A DNA stretch of 64,000 nt from Ditylenchus dipsaci (GCA_004194705.1 SADC01000031.1:62001-126000), one strand, 5' to 3'. Positions 21,300-33,903 are shown, counted from the stretch's first letter. Numbers and translations: made by a program. Notes: generated by a model from the sequence alone, not told the origin.

Positions 21300-22150
21300 T
21301 GTTAAACTGAGAGAATAATTAAAGAAGTAATGCTTTTTAGTCAGCCTTGCTTTTATATGAACTGCTTTTATATAAATGTTTTAGTAAGCACGGGAAGGTA
21401 CTTAAATATAATAGTAGTGTTGATGAAAATTTGGTGCGTGACGAAAAGATCAGCACTACAAAAAAATCTTCTTTGTTGAAAATAGGCAAATTTAATGCGG
21501 TATACTAGGAAATGACAAATAGATCAGCCTAAAATATAGGCTTATTAAATTTGACCGCATGAGCGGTTTTGTTTATTCAGAAACTATTTGGTGTTTTTGC
21601 TAGTTTATCAATATTTTTAAGGTTAACATTTTCTTGGGGTTTTTACATTCTAGACAATTTTTTATACCTAATAACTCAGGTTAATAAATGGATATTTACA
21701 GGCCTTGATACTTCTTCTTGCATCAGCTCGGGTCTAGAAAGTAAGGTTTCGAAGTCGAAAGTCGGTAATCCGATTCTAAAGTACCGTTGTTTTGTTTAAA
21801 TATGCGATTTTTTTCGTTTATACGGGAGCGTTCATTGACTGTAAAAATCTGGTCAACTGTGTAAAATATGTTGCCTATGTGAAATTTGTTGACTATGCAA
21901 AGGCGGGTCGAGCCAGGCTGAATTTTCGGCTCGATTTTTTACGGCCGGGCCGCTAAAATTACGACCCGTGCACATACCTGGAATTTTCCTACTTGTTTAT
22001 AAAAAAAATATCTAAGAAGTCGAGCGCTCAATTTTCTACCCTCTTTTGTTAGCTTTTTTATGGTAAACCTTGTGCAATTTTCCTGAACTCACCAAAACTA
22101 GCAAATACTTTATTTTTTAATGGAAGCAGCAGTAAATGATTGCATAAAAA
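21300..22150. other. Intergenic region
   Basis: No gene recognised. Contains the likely promoter of the gene at 20789-21280 in its left part. Confidence 0.3.
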
Positions 22151-22157
22151 GTTAGTA

Positions 22158-25100
22158 TTAATTAAATTGGTGCTTTCTCTTGCGTTCTTGACTAGCTGCT
22201 GATGCTACAGCGGCCGCTGCTGCAAACACAGAATGGTGGCGAGAGTGGCTGTGCGACTGAGTCTGGAGTGGTATTGCGCTTGTTGGTGGTGCATGGCAGC
22301 GAGTTGCATACTGGCCATAGCTCCCGCTCTTGGATACCCCGGAATCAGAGCTTGAGGGTTTCTGGCTGTGCAACGTACGAATGGCGTAGTCCGACTGGTG
22401 CAGTCTGGAGTTGTCTTGTGGCCTGTGCTCACTGTTTCTTCTTTAACAGCAGTGATTTCCTCTGATGCTGCCGGCTTAAATTGGTCGGATGACGGTTGAG
22501 CTGAAAAAACAAAAAATTTCGCTTAAGTTTTGAAGAGTTAACGTTTAAAATTTTAAATGTTAGGTAAAGTTTATTGGCCCTAATTTTTGTTTCTAAATTT
22601 TTTGTCCAAATTTTATTCTTTTTAAATAATCGTTTTGGTGTTTTCTGTTGTTTCTTGTCCAACACAATGACCAAAATGGAGGGGTGAGGTCGTGAGGTCT
22701 TTGAGGTGTCCTAACTCAGCTGGAGTTTATCGTTTTACTGATCTTAAAAGTTTTTTTTAGCAAATTTTACAGGTCGGCTGCTGGATAAAATGACACTTTC
22801 TACCATCTAATATAAAAATAAAACTCGTTTTCTCAGTTTGTATCTCTACGTCGCACCTCGTACCTCCATTGCGGCCAAGACATAACGATGAGCTTAAGGC
22901 CCGTAGGTTAGGATGCACTCAAACATGTTTCCCTAACTGCAAAACGGTGTTTTAGTCTTTTCTAACATAGCCTGGTCTATCCTGCACTTAGCTATCATTT
23001 TTGTAATTTTCCTGCTGATTAATGGAAAATACACCTACCTTGGACAGACTCAGAAGGGTTAACTTCCTGACTGGATGGTTCAGAGCTGTCAGACTGACTG
23101 TTCAAGTCGCTATCCACCTGCAAGCATTTCTTCTTTTTGGCCACTGCAGCCAGGCAGTCGTCTTCTCCAATGGTGATCACATCCGCTTGGTTGGTTGTTG
23201 GTCTAACTGATGGGTCTTTGGGCAGACTGTTGTTGGTGCAAGCCACCTGTGGAGCGCCAGAGTGTTGATCTCGATTTGAGAAATGGCTGTTAGGAGCTTG
23301 GCAAAATGGAGAATTGGGTGGTTTAGCGTGGTTTCTGTGACCCAAAGCAGCTTGAATGCACTTGTCCAGACACTTGCGAATGGCAATCCTATTAGCTTCT
23401 ATTTCTCTAGTCACCCATGTACGGAACTAAACTGTGATAATTCAGTGAGCTAAAGCGTTTATTTAAATATGGGTTATTGCCAGGGTAAAATTTTTTTGCG
23501 GGAACATTTTTCATAAGACTTTATCAACTACTGTTCATGGACAACTGTAGAATTTCACATAAAGTTATACGAGAAATTTCACTCTTATTGGCCTACAACT
23601 ATCGATGGAATTTCATATTACATGATGTTGGATCGATGTTAGAAAACTAACTAAGCATGATAATGGTGTGTCGATAACTGTTTAATTTCCCGCATGATCA
23701 GAAAAAAGAGATTTTCCCCGCTCTAATGTACCGATTTTGCCTGAGAAAAAACCGGTCAATTTCTTTAGAATTTTCTCGTTGACGAACCCTACTTCGCATC
23801 TTCAAAAATGCATACAGTCGAGTCTCGATATAGTGGCACACCCTCAAATTTGTTCCCGCCTAGGGTCCAACGCTTTTTTAAACTGAACTTCTGAAAGATT
23901 TTGTCGTATTTAATGCGCTAGTACTATAATCACAAAAAGTTGTAAAGATTCTTATTTCACCGGCCTTTTTTTAATTTTTACAATTTTACCAAAATGACTA
24001 GCTTTTTTTCAAAAAGATGCCACTATTTCAAGACCCGCCGGTCTTATTGACGAAATGGTTTTTTTTAAAAGCGGCCGGCAAAATATTTCAAGTATTTTCG
24101 GAATAGTTGATTGATCAGAATACTCCAAAAAATCGTAAGCAACCCGATTTTGGGAACTTATTTAGTCCGCGGCGCATTTTATAATTTCTCTAAGATGTGG
24201 TTTAAACGTCAGCCAAGTAACCTTTTTTTTAAAGCGAATTAAACGTTGCTTTCTGACACATTTGATTTTTTGAAGAAACTTTTTTTGACTCAAATTTGAC
24301 CGAAATCTTGATTTACCTTGGTCCTTAAAGTACCCAAGGCAAAAAGTCAAACTTTAATCAAAATTTTTTTCCAAAAAATCGAATTTTCACGTGAGAAAAT
24401 GTTAGCAAATAACATTCTTATTGTTTTCAGGATAAAAAAATTGCTTAGGAAACTTCAAACCATAATTTAAGAAAGTTTATGAAATGCGCCCAACGGACTA
24501 AATAAGTGCCCTATTTTGCCTACCAATTTTCAAAGATTAATAAATTTTCGTATTTATGAAATAAAACCCCAATAGCGTAATATCCCTTTTAAATTAAGAT
24601 GTCACTCTGTAGAATTTTCAATTTCTCAGTTATTAAAAAATAATCAGCAAATTGGATTTCTCAACATTTTTTGATAGACTGTTCAATAAGTGTCTGACTC
24701 AGCTGAAAATCGAACTTTTGAAGATGTCACGGTTTCATTGGTGACTGTACGAAATTGTTATTCACAGTCAAACCTCTTTAAAGTATACACCTAAAAATTT
24801 CGTTCCCACTTAGGTCACCATTCTTTTTTGTCTAAATTTTCGATTTTTTTATCAGTTCTGTTTTTATAGTGTGGTCCAAAATATCGCAAGGATCAGGATT
24901 TCGACGACCATTATCCGAAAACAAAAGATCTGTTTTCTCTGAAAAAGCAAAAGCCCCGTGTAAATATAAATGTACCCACTATCTTCAATAAAAAGGTAGG
25001 CTATATAACACGTCTCAGTTTATACTTTATTTTTATTTTCGACTTTACGGGGTAAAAGCATGAATTGGCTAAAGTATGGTATACCACATGTTCCCAAAAC

Positions 25101-26282
25101 TGGGGTTTGACCACATATACGAACGTTTCAGGTCGTAATTAGTACGAAAAACATGTTTTCCGGTGGCGGAAAGACATCTGGAGCGAAAAAAATTTTTTTA
25201 AAGTGTTCAAAATCTACATTTTTTGACCAAAAATTCATTTTTTTCATTTTTTTGTTGAAATCGTCGTCTCCGTCTTCTTCAGTTGGCCGCTCCATATCTA
25301 TCTGATCTTTTCTTCCATTCTAATGTTATTGTTTCTTGCATAAAAAAGCACTTTCGCCTCAACAATGCCAGTGCCGGCCGAAGGCAGGCAGATGTGTATA
25401 AAGGGTCAACCTTGGCCCCTAAACGCTGATGCGAGCACTGAATTGTTCGGGAACCTTGTTATGGTGTTGCACACTTTTCATCGTTTTCGAAAAATTGAAC
25501 CATGAACCCCACCCTGTGGTTTTGGTCGATTTCGGTCAAAATTTTTTTTGCACATGTCTTTCCGCCACCGGAAACATGTTTTTCGTACTAATTACGACCT
25601 GAAACGTTCGAATTAGGGGTCAAAACTTACTTTTGGGAACATGTGGTATACCATAATCCTGCCCATGAATTTGTCCCATAAACGAAAATCACGAAAGTCG
25701 CCAGTTTTTGACTCGAAAATAACTGAAGCCAAAAACGTTTACTGTAGAATATTATACTAGAAATTATACAGTTGACTATGAGGCAAAATGTAAGTCACAA
25801 TGAGTGTGTAGTCAAAATGAGTTTTTTTGACGTTTTTTTCGAGCGGGACAATAACACGCTTTTACCCCCAAAAGCTGAAAATAAAAAATAAAGTTTAAAT
25901 TGAGGCGTATTTAATGAAAGTTTTGCTTAAAAAAATATATATAAAACATATTTTCAACTTTATTTTAAAAAATTTGAGTTTATGAAATTCTCATGCTTCA
26001 AATTTTATTTTCACCTCATCTACGAACACTTCTAAACTTCCAAAAAAAATCTTACGAAAAATTTTTCCAATCGATGGTCCTCGATGTAGTGTCTCTTCAC
26101 TGCAGACTCAGTAGGGAATTTGGATGGCCGGCCACTGGTACAGCATCTTTCACACTGAAAAGGATCCGAATTGAAGTGGTCCACAGCCAGATGGGTTTCC
26201 AAAGAATCGATGCTAAAGCAGAATTTGGGGCAAAGACAGCAGGCTATTTGAAATTTGTTAATGGGGCAGTGAGACATTTGGC
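22158..26282 (-). CDS. C2H2 zinc-finger protein, 3' part
   Basis: Three exons visible: 26282-26056, 23426-23039 and 22500-22158. The first encodes a C2H2 finger (C-x2-C-x12-H-x4-H, CLCPKFCFSIDSLETH...DH) and a second with a longer loop (CERC...H-x4-H). It ends TTTTTC|gtaaga in phase 0. The next exon opens in phase 0 with FRTWVTREIEANRIAIRKC, a helix-like segment, then Ser/Pro-rich sequence, and ends G|gtaggt. The last exon continues (QPSSDQFKPAASEE), has an Ala/Gln/His-rich tail and ends ERKRKHQFN, a basic nuclear-signal-like end. Near 22250 the frame shifts by one base in a C run between the HHQQAQYHS and QSHSHSRHHS parts. Likely a nuclear DNA-binding factor. The 5' exons are not identified, and the link across the 2.6-kb intron rests on matching phase. 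Confidence 0.6.
23815..24150. mobile_element. One end of a pogo/Tigger-like element
   Basis: CAGTCGAGTCTCGATATAGT follows TA at 23813-23814, matching the ends at 36439 and 52368. The opposite end is not clear. Another half-end, CAGTCAAACCTCTTTAAAG, is at about 24771. Confidence 0.5.
24152..24516. repeat. Fold-back element in the zinc-finger intron
   Basis: Arms GGGAACTTATTTAGTCCGCG and GGACTAAATAAGTGCCC with GCGCATTTTATAA/TTATGAAATGCGC pairing. A CCTTGGTCC...CCAAGGCAA core sits in the middle. Confidence 0.65.
25076..25654. repeat. Fold-back element in the zinc-finger intron
   Basis: Arms of about 110 bp start ATGGTATACCACATGTTCCC and end with the complement. Both contain TCAGGTCGTAATTAGTACG and CCGGTGGCGGAAAGACAT, near-perfect over long runs. 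Confidence 0.8.
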
Positions 26283-26289
26283 TGAAAAT

Positions 26290-27000
26290 ATAGAAGACCA
26301 GTGAAAATTGATAAATAGTTGGAGGATGGATAAGTTACAAACTGAAATGGAGCACTCAGCAGTATGCATTTGTGGCTATCTAATCAGATTGATAATATTT
26401 TTGTAGGAAAGATCTTGTCAAAATAATCAAAGAAGCAGGTGTAATCTTATTTGAGTGATTAGTATTTGTCTGTCTTCTAGAACATCTTTTTGATATAATA
26501 TAATTTTTTCATTTTTTTGTTTTTGGGAATCCTTGAAGACTTTTTGGTTAGAAAATAGTTTTGTGCTTGTTTAGAATTTTGAATTTTTGTTAAAGTTGAT
26601 TGTGGATTATTGTAAAAAGTCTTACTTTTTGTCTGATATTTATTATTACTATTTACAAAAAGTTTGCAATATTTAATTCACAATATACACAATGCTAGTC
26701 AAGTTTTTATTTAATACATTTCTTCGCCTGAAACTGTCTTAACTCTGGGTTGAGGCCCTTGATTGTCTTCTTTTCTTGTCTGAAAACAAAACATTTTTAA
26801 AATTTAGATATGATCATGCTGTCTTACTAAGAGATTTCACTAATTAACACTAAATTTTGTATTTTTTATTGTATGTCATTCATTTGTTGCCCGTAACAAG
26901 GTAGGGAGTCCCTACTAGGGACCCTAGCTGTGACCTGGGAAATTAGTATGAAAAAAATTCTACCTATTCTAGTAATAGTAGTCAAGCTCTTCATAAATCT
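26290..27000. other. AT-rich region between or within genes
   Basis: Nothing recognised. Upstream exons of the zinc-finger gene may lie here but I cannot place them. Confidence 0.3.
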
Positions 27001-27723
27001 GGGGTGGTATTCAGGTAGGTTAGTAGAGTCAGTAGATCAAGAGTTACTCTTGATCCTACTCGCCCTTGATACGGGTTGAGTAGAGTTTAGGATCATAAGT
27101 TACTCGTAATCCTACTCGAGCAGCGAGTAAATTTTTATCCGAGTAAAATTAAGATCTTATGTCTTTACTCAAATTCTACTCGCCCAGCTCGGCTTTCTAC
27201 CCCGAGTTTTACGAATAAACTCGATAATTTTGAGTTTTACTCACCAAACTCGGATTTCTACTCCCAGTCGCAAGATTAAACTCGATTATTTTTGAATTGA
27301 GTTAAGTTCTACTCACCAAACTCGAGTTCTACTCGCCCAACTCGAGTTTTAATCGCTCAGCTCGAGTTCTACTCGCTCAATTCGAGATAGGTGAGTACAA
27401 CTCGAGTTGGCGTATTAGAACTCGAGTTAGCAAAGTAGAACTCACGTTGGGCAATTCGAGCTTGAATAAAGCGAGTAGAACTCAAGTTGGGCAATTAGAA
27501 CTTCAGTAAAGCGAGTAGAACTCAATTCTACTCAGATCAAAAATTACTCACTGCTCGAGTAGGATTCCGAGTAACTTTTGATCCATAACTCCACTGGTGT
27601 ATCTGAAACGAGTTGAGTAGATCAAAAGTAACTCATGATCTTTGAACCTACTCGTTCGGTCTGAAACACGTCGAGTAGATCACGAGTTAATCCAAAACTC
27701 TACTAACCTACCTGAATACGACC
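27001..27723. repeat. Large fold-back made of CTCGAGT/ACTCG repeats
   Basis: Ends GGGGTGGTATTCAGGTAGG (left) and CCTACCTGAATACGACCCC (right). Between them, units such as ACTCGAGTTCTACTCGCCCA repeat in one orientation until about 27390, then the complement GAGTAGAACTCGAGTTGGGC continues to the right end. A 0.7-kb giant palindrome of tandem units. Confidence 0.8.
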
Positions 27724-27873
27724 CCTGGTTCTCCGGCTCTGAAGGCTAACAAGAAGTAGAGAAATGGAAACGCATGATATGATATCGAGATACTCCAAAA
27801 AAATCTTACAGGGTCACATTCGGGGTTTCTTCCTTGTCAAATAATTTTTTTAAATCATACCCAAGTAAATAAA

Positions 27874-30800
27874 TTAATTAAACGGGCGTAATAATCTTAT
27901 CCAGGCCACTAAATTGTCACAGTTATTCACAGTTCTTTCATATATATTATTATGTCTCACCCTGAACATATAGAAGGAATAGTTGAGCAGACCAGACGAA
28001 ACGAACACCATCGACAATATAATAAGAATACCGAATGAGCGAGGATCAGGCAATATGATGCAGAGCATGTCTCGCATCACACTAAACAACTGGCAAAGTG
28101 CTGATTGGACACCGAACACTGTGCCTCTCTCATCCTCTAGTATGGACTCTTGCATGATCTGGAGGGTAGACAGGTCGACCATCACCAGCCCTACAATACA
28201 TGATTGATTTATACATAACATATTCCATATTAAAAAAATGATTAATTAAAATTTGCCTAGTCGAGCCGCAGTAACCCCTCCGAAAAACGCAAATATCGAC
28301 ATGGCTGGATTTCCGTTGATGGTCCAGTCTGACCAGTTGATTTCGTTCACTGTTTTTTTGGATAGAAAACTGGTCATGTTGAGCACAGAGGTTTGGTTTG
28401 TATTACTGATCATCGTAGATTTGAGTTTGCTTTGAGACATCCAGTTCTTGAAATCAAGTGATAAAAATTTTAAATTTTGAAAAATTCCCTAAAAGATCAT
28501 TTTTCCCTGAGGAGTGGGAGGCATTTTTGGCTCTATGTGACAATGGCGGGGGTCTTTTTTCACCTTGGTCTCCTCTGTTGTTTTTTAGGACTTTTTAGGC
28601 TTAGGCAAGGGTAGGCTAGCGTTTCTTAAAACGGACTCAAAAAAATCATAGACTCATGTTTAAGTTGATCCTAACATACGCTGTTAGGATAACCGCTGGC
28701 TAACCATTACCTAAGAATAAAAATCACAATAAAAAACAACAGGGGGGGGGTGGACAAGGCAAACCCTCCCCCATTGTCATTGCATTTTTAAAATTTTTTA
28801 TTCAGAAAGTGTTTGTAAATTTTCTTTTACTGCGTTGAGAAGAAAAAATAATAATTTAGTAAATTTTTGTAATAATTTTGGTTTACCTCAAAGTTAATGG
28901 AAGAAATATAGCCATTTAAGTCAAAAGGACTGCCAGGCAAGAATATAGACACAACACAAGCCCACAAACACATGTTTTGCAGCTGGAATACATTTTTTTT
29001 AATTGGCTAGAAATAGACTCCTAACCCACAATCAAACCAATAATAGACATTTTTCGAGCATGAAATCTCCTCTCCAACAACTTATAGGAAGCTATTCCAC
29101 AAAGACCAAGCACACTTCCTGTGCTTCTGATGAATCCGAGCAAATCCTCAGGCAAGTGTTGCGACATAAAAAGAGCAAATGAAATTTGAGTTCAAATGAA
29201 CAAATGAATTTTTTTGCGAAAAGCTAACTTAAATTTAATTTAAAAAAGAATATTTTTACACAAATTTTTTAATTTTTAAAATATTTTTCATATGCCTTCA
29301 TTCTAACTAGAGACGTAGGCAAACCCTTTTTTTGAGTGAGCTGACACTACGTTCACAATGAATCCGCATCCACATGCGGGTGCAGATACAAAATTGCGTT
29401 CACAACTGCATGTTATATACTTCTTTGAACCGTTAATTGATGGTTGGTAAAACAGTTATATAAATGGTCTGGTTCAAGATGTTCCCTTCAAAAAGTTCAA
29501 AGCATAGTACAGAAAAAGCCAATGAAATTTGTTCGTTTTGCATTTCGTAGTCCGCAATGCGGTTCGCATGTGGGCTGATTTCAAATGCATTGTGAACGCC
29601 TAAAATGCGGATGCGGTGCGTGTGCGGATGCGGACAAAAACAGATCATTGTCTACGTAGCGTAAGGCACCCTCTAAAATCATTTTACATACACCGTTTTG
29701 GACTTTTACACTGTTTGTTTTGCTATTCTACAATGCTATTTAAAAGCATTTTGAATGGGACTGAAGCTTTCCAGAATGGGAAAATTTTGATGACTATCTT
29801 AAAAAATTGAAAAGTCACAATCAGTAGTTCTCGAAAAAGGTTTCAAATTGTTCTGGGCTAGAAAAATAGGTCAAACAATTCTTAATTTTCAATTATATAT
29901 AAAATTCTTGAGAATGAGGGTGAAAAATGTTGTGGCCTCAGGTGGAATTGGACTTGAGATCATTTTATGCATCAAAATTCAGCTTTTATAATTTTTTCAC
30001 CTACTTGCCATAACTAATAGAAACACCTCCTAGTCCTAATACAGTCATATAAAGCAGGGAATAGCCAATAGATACGTGGAATACTTGCTGTCTAGAATAA
30101 ATGCTCCAGACTTTTTTCCAGAAACAAGTTGGCTGGAAAATTTCCCTCTCTTTTTCGTTAAGCAGTCTCTCGATCTCCTTGGGGTCAATATTGTTGAGGG
30201 CAATGCAAATGTTGCGTCTATTGGCTAGCTCAGGAACTAGTCTATATATGTTGGAGAGGAGGCAATGCTCCATAATCCAGGAGATCAGGTTCCAAGCCCC
30301 TAGAAGGGCACATGCCAGTCGCTGACCCATAGAGACGAAAATAAACCCAGTGGCTAGAGGTGCTATTACAGCGGTGGTCTGGCTGATTGCAAACATCATG
30401 GAATTGTGACCTGAATTTTGTTGAATATATAATACGCCCCAAATAAACTTTTTTTCTTACTTAGCATGAGCATCCACTCTTCCTGAGTCAGTTTATGCAT
30501 CATCGATAACTGTACATCAATAACTGTAGAAGTTTTCATATAATGTACCAGAAATTCTACAGACATTGATGTACAGTTAACATCCTGACTCAGTTTTCGC
30601 CCAGTGACTATACGCTTATAACTGTAGAACTTCTGATATAATATACCATAAATTCTACAGTTAACTAACTTATTAAACTAACTCATTATGAGTGTTTCAT
30701 GGTCATCCCGGCCCAGTTTTTGTCTACTAGGAAAAGTTACTAAATACTTTTTTTGACCCCGAAAGTCAAAAATAAAACAAATATTTCTTAGCATTTTATA

Positions 30801-31741
30801 TTCAAGTTTAATTTTCCAACATCTCAAACAACTTACTAGACAAAGACTCGGAGTCCAAACTCTGAGCCATGACAACCACCCAGTCCTTAGTATATACAAT
30901 CTTCTGACCACCAGAAGCACACCTAGAGACTGCCGAAACTAGTAGCGAGAAAAACAGGAAAATGCCATAGATTATGTTCTCAGTGTCGAACACATTACTC
31001 TAAACCGAACAAAATTAGACATCTTGAAAAGCCGTGATGGTGAAATTTTATCAATCCATCAAGATCTTTCTAACTTAAAATGTATAGTGTTTCATTTTTG
31101 TATAGCCTTTTTAGCCCCCTCCCATATCAGGGTTTGTTAATGTTAAGGCTTAATAATGTAAAATCAGTACTATTGCTGCTATTCCTTTGACTTTTCAAAA
31201 AAAGAAGCCATGGCAGATGCTGTATTAGGTGGAGTGGTGTTGAAGAAAGAGGAGCAAACCCACTTTCTTCACATTTAGCAAAACAATTTTTTCTTGATAG
31301 AATGATAAATAAGTCAATATATAAAAGACAACCAACCCGGGAATGTTCAAGATTCACACTGATGCAAACTGTCAAAAATGTGGCTAAAGCAGCTAAAAAA
31401 GTTTGTCTACCCTTAAAGCTTTAGTCTAATCCATTTTAAAATTTACCAATAGAAGCATTGCTGATAGCGAGTGTCAACAAAGCTGATGCTCTCCTGTTGT
31501 GGTGGTCCATCCAATGGCCTACCACGAGCTTAGCAATATTCCAGTCACTCCTTTGGTGAATTGATTGATGGCTACCAAACGCATCCCGCCCAAACGGCCT
31601 AGAATGAGCACTATGGCAAAGTTCCACATGCGGTCACCCTGGAATATAGACATTGGGTTGATCGGATTTATTCCTTGCAGTCAACTTACTATACAAGCCA
31701 GACTGTAGGACAGATAGAGCAAGCAAAAAGGCTTGGAGGGC
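27874..31741 (-). CDS. fpn: Ferroportin (SLC40A1-type iron exporter)
   Basis: Multi-pass plasma-membrane exporter of ferrous iron. Ten exons fit: 31741-31690, 31638-31447, 31392-31337, 30999-30837, 30523-30461, 30410-30005, 29165-29030, 28982-28887, 28446-28257, 28190-27874. Family signatures in order: LLYLSYSLACIGDRMWNFA, SRCASGGQKIVYTKDWVVV, AVIAPLATGF, CALLGAWNLISWIMEHCLL, GYSLLYMTVLG, SIFLPGSPFD, FFGGVTAARLG, ILEDERGTVFGVQSALCQL and GILIILSMVFVSSG. All phases join. Exceptions: one base is missing in exon 2 near 31525 (TCGTGG for TCGGTGG), intron 9 begins with GC, and intron 6 ends in AT. Exon 5 begins inside a palindromic repeat. The start codon and first exon are not found. Which paralogue it is cannot be told. 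Confidence 0.9.
28553..28775. mobile_element. TTGCCTTGGTC-family MITE in a ferroportin intron
   Basis: Arms TTCACCTTGGTCTCCTCTGT and the complement AACAACAGGGGGGGGTGG...AAGGCAAA, with inner CTTAGGCAAGGGTAGGCTAGCG pairing CGCTGGCTAACCATTACCTAAG. Confidence 0.75.
29339..29640. repeat. Inverted repeat of GTTCACAATG/GCGGATGCGG units in a ferroportin intron
   Basis: CGTTCACAATGAATCCGCATCCACATGCGGGTGC at left is mirrored by CATTGTGAACGC and GCGGATGCGG units at right. Confidence 0.55.
30505..30665. repeat. Palindromic AACTGTAGAA repeats overlapping ferroportin exon 5
   Basis: AACTGTACATCAATAACTGTAG...TCTACAGACATTGATGTACAG forms one palindrome (about 30507-30580), and a second ATAACTGTAGAACTTC...AATTCTACAGTTA follows to 30665. 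On the minus strand the CTACAG of the repeat is used as a splice acceptor. Confidence 0.65.
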
Positions 31742-32070
31742 CTGTAATTAAGTTAAATTAGAACATAAGCAATATTGTCATTTTAGAGATGTAAATTTTA
31801 GAATTTTCTCCGACGAGGTATGTAGGTTGTATAAATTTTTGTAGATTGGATAGCGTGCCCATTATTTTCATCAAATTCTATAATTTTGACGGGTGAATTT
31901 GTGCGAAAAAACCAAATTTGGTCGCTTAAAGCTGTTTTGCCGGTCCTAATTTTGAACCTAGAACCCAGTGATAAAAAAAATTCTGCATATACTAAAAAAT
32001 TTCTATTGGATATCAGATTTAAAAATGAAAGAACTCTTTTCAGTGAAAATAGGGCTAAAGTGAATTATTC

Positions 32071-32750
32071 GGTGTCCTCCTAAAACACCCTAAAATGATA
32101 TTTTATGGATGTCTTAGCACTTTTAAAGTGTGTAAAACGTCTTTTTACAGCGCGGCCGACCATTTTTTGAGAAAAATTTTTTTGACCAAAAATTGACTTT
32201 TTGCCTTGGGAGACCAAGGTAAACCATCCTGGAAGGGTATCTGAACACCCCAAAGAGATGGAATTTGAATATAGTTTTGTTATCTGGGGCCTACCGCATA
32301 AAGAAACTCTGGTATGTATGCTTTTTATGCATCCAGAGTCCTTTTCGAGGGATTTGTGTCTAAGGTACGTGGGTGTGCGCATCTCAACCCCAAGCAACCA
32401 AGCCCCCTGCGCCCACTTCGGGAGCGCAGGGGCTTGCTTGGTTAGAGATGCGCGCAGTCACTTACCTTAGACATGATTCCGAGCAAGACTCTTGATCAAA
32501 ATGCATAAAGAGACTCTTTTTGCTCAGCTCCGGCGACCAAAACGAGGTAGAATACCCTAATGTAAATAAAAAATAAGGTATCCAGGTACCCTTCCAGGAT
32601 GACTTACCTTGGTTCCCCAATGCAAAAAGTCGATTTTTGTCAAAAAAAAATTTTAAATGGTCGGCTGCGCTCTATAAACACGTTTTTCACACGTTAAATG
32701 TGCTAAAACATCCAAAAAAACATCATTTTAGGGTGTTTCGGGAGGACACC
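32071..32750. mobile_element. Fold-back element with GGTGTCCTCC ends and hairpin core
   Basis: GGTGTCCTCCTAAAACACCC at left and GGGTGTTTCGGGAGGACACC at right, then paired CCTTGGGAGACCAAGGTAA and ACCTTGGTTCCCCAA and CATCCTGGAAGGGTA/TACCCTTCCAGGATG. The hairpin core (32275-32525) is in the middle. Confidence 0.8.
32275..32525 (+). repeat. Hairpin-core repeat, copy 3
   Basis: Same order as copy 1: GGGGCCTACCGCATAAAG, ACTCTGGTATG...CATCCAGAGT, TTTGTGTCTAAGGTACG, GC-rich stem, CTTACCTTAGACATGATTCC. The GC stem is changed to AAGCAACCAAGCCCC/GGGGCTTGCTTGGTT, still self-complementary. Confidence 0.82.
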
Positions 32751-32759
32751 AAATAACCC

Positions 32760-33900
32760 ACTCCGGCCAAAAATAGCATACCTTAACATAACTTGGAATT
32801 CACAATATTTATTTCCTCTAAAACAAAGAAGAGGTGGAAATTGATAAAAAGAGAGAAAGTATTGACTATAGTTTTAAATATGCAAATCTCATAGTCAAGT
32901 ATTTTTCGGCTGAATTCAAGTGTGAAAGTAGGTTGTTGAGTGAACCGACTGAAGTTTAACAAGTAATTGTCAAGAGATCATACCAAAGAGCACACATTTT
33001 CTAACCTTTTTTAAAATTAATTGACAGTAATAAATCATGACCTAACTTTTATAACTTTTGATAAAAAATCAAGTTGTTTAAAAAAATTGGAGAATTAATT
33101 ATTTGCGTGAAGATGGTTTCCTATATTTTGAAAATGCAAAACAAACGACTTGATCTATTGGTTCTGTTTCACAACTAACCAAATCGATAACGAATTCTAA
33201 AATTATGTCTACTAGTTTCACAAGAAAGTTACTGTAAAACGGTTAACTGTTTACTTTAAAACAACTTTTATTTATTTTAGCGTTTTTTTCATGTTTTCTG
33301 ATGTCAAAAAAAAATAAAACCATTCGTATAGTGATTCCTGAGTTCAAGTATGAACATTTCGATTTTCAGATGCCTTGGTCAAAGAAATTTCGATTTTCGA
33401 ATGCCTTGGTCCCTCAAGTTGATTTTGTAGCTACCACATTTCCTCTAACACAAGCCCTCCCCAAAAATGGAATCTTCGAAAATTATTTTTCGTCTTTTCG
33501 ACCGAGTTTTCGCTTTCGAGCCCCATGCATGTTATATACCAAAATGAAAATTAAAATCACAGCTACATTTTGGTATGTAACGTGCACGCGGCTCAAAACT
33601 GAAAAGTCGGTCGGAAAGGCGAAAAATAATTTTTAAAAATACCATTTTTGGGGAGGGCTTCTATTAGAGAAAATACTTTATTTATTTAAATAAATCAGTC
33701 TGGGAGACCAAGGAACTCGAAAATCAAATTTTTGTGGTCGATGTCAGGGTTGGCTATATGCATGATTTTATATTATTAATCATAAAACATGGAAAATATT
33801 AAAAACTGACTGAACTTTTGAGGGCTTGTTTTTACAGTCCGGGCGGATCCCTTGTCAGCGCTAATAATAGTACAAGATTTTTTTTATTAAAAATAAATTT
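32760..33900. other. Region between EAK-7 and ferroportin genes
   Basis: No gene supported. A repeat pair TTGATTTTGTAGC...AAATACTTTATT with GCCCTCCCCAAAAATGG / CCATTTTTGGGGAGGGC (about 33453-33660) makes a fold-back that explains the 111-codon open frame there. A CCTTGGTC motif occurs at 33370-33415. Confidence 0.45.
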
Positions 33901-33903
33901 CAT

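Noticed and set aside
27001..27723. CRISPR-like array
   Set aside because: Units vary, spacers are not unique sequences of constant length, the array inverts at its centre, and the genome is eukaryotic.
33301..33636. 111-codon open frame
   Set aside because: Lies in a fold-back with CCTCCCCAAAAATGG/CCATTTTTGGGGAGG arms and has no motif.
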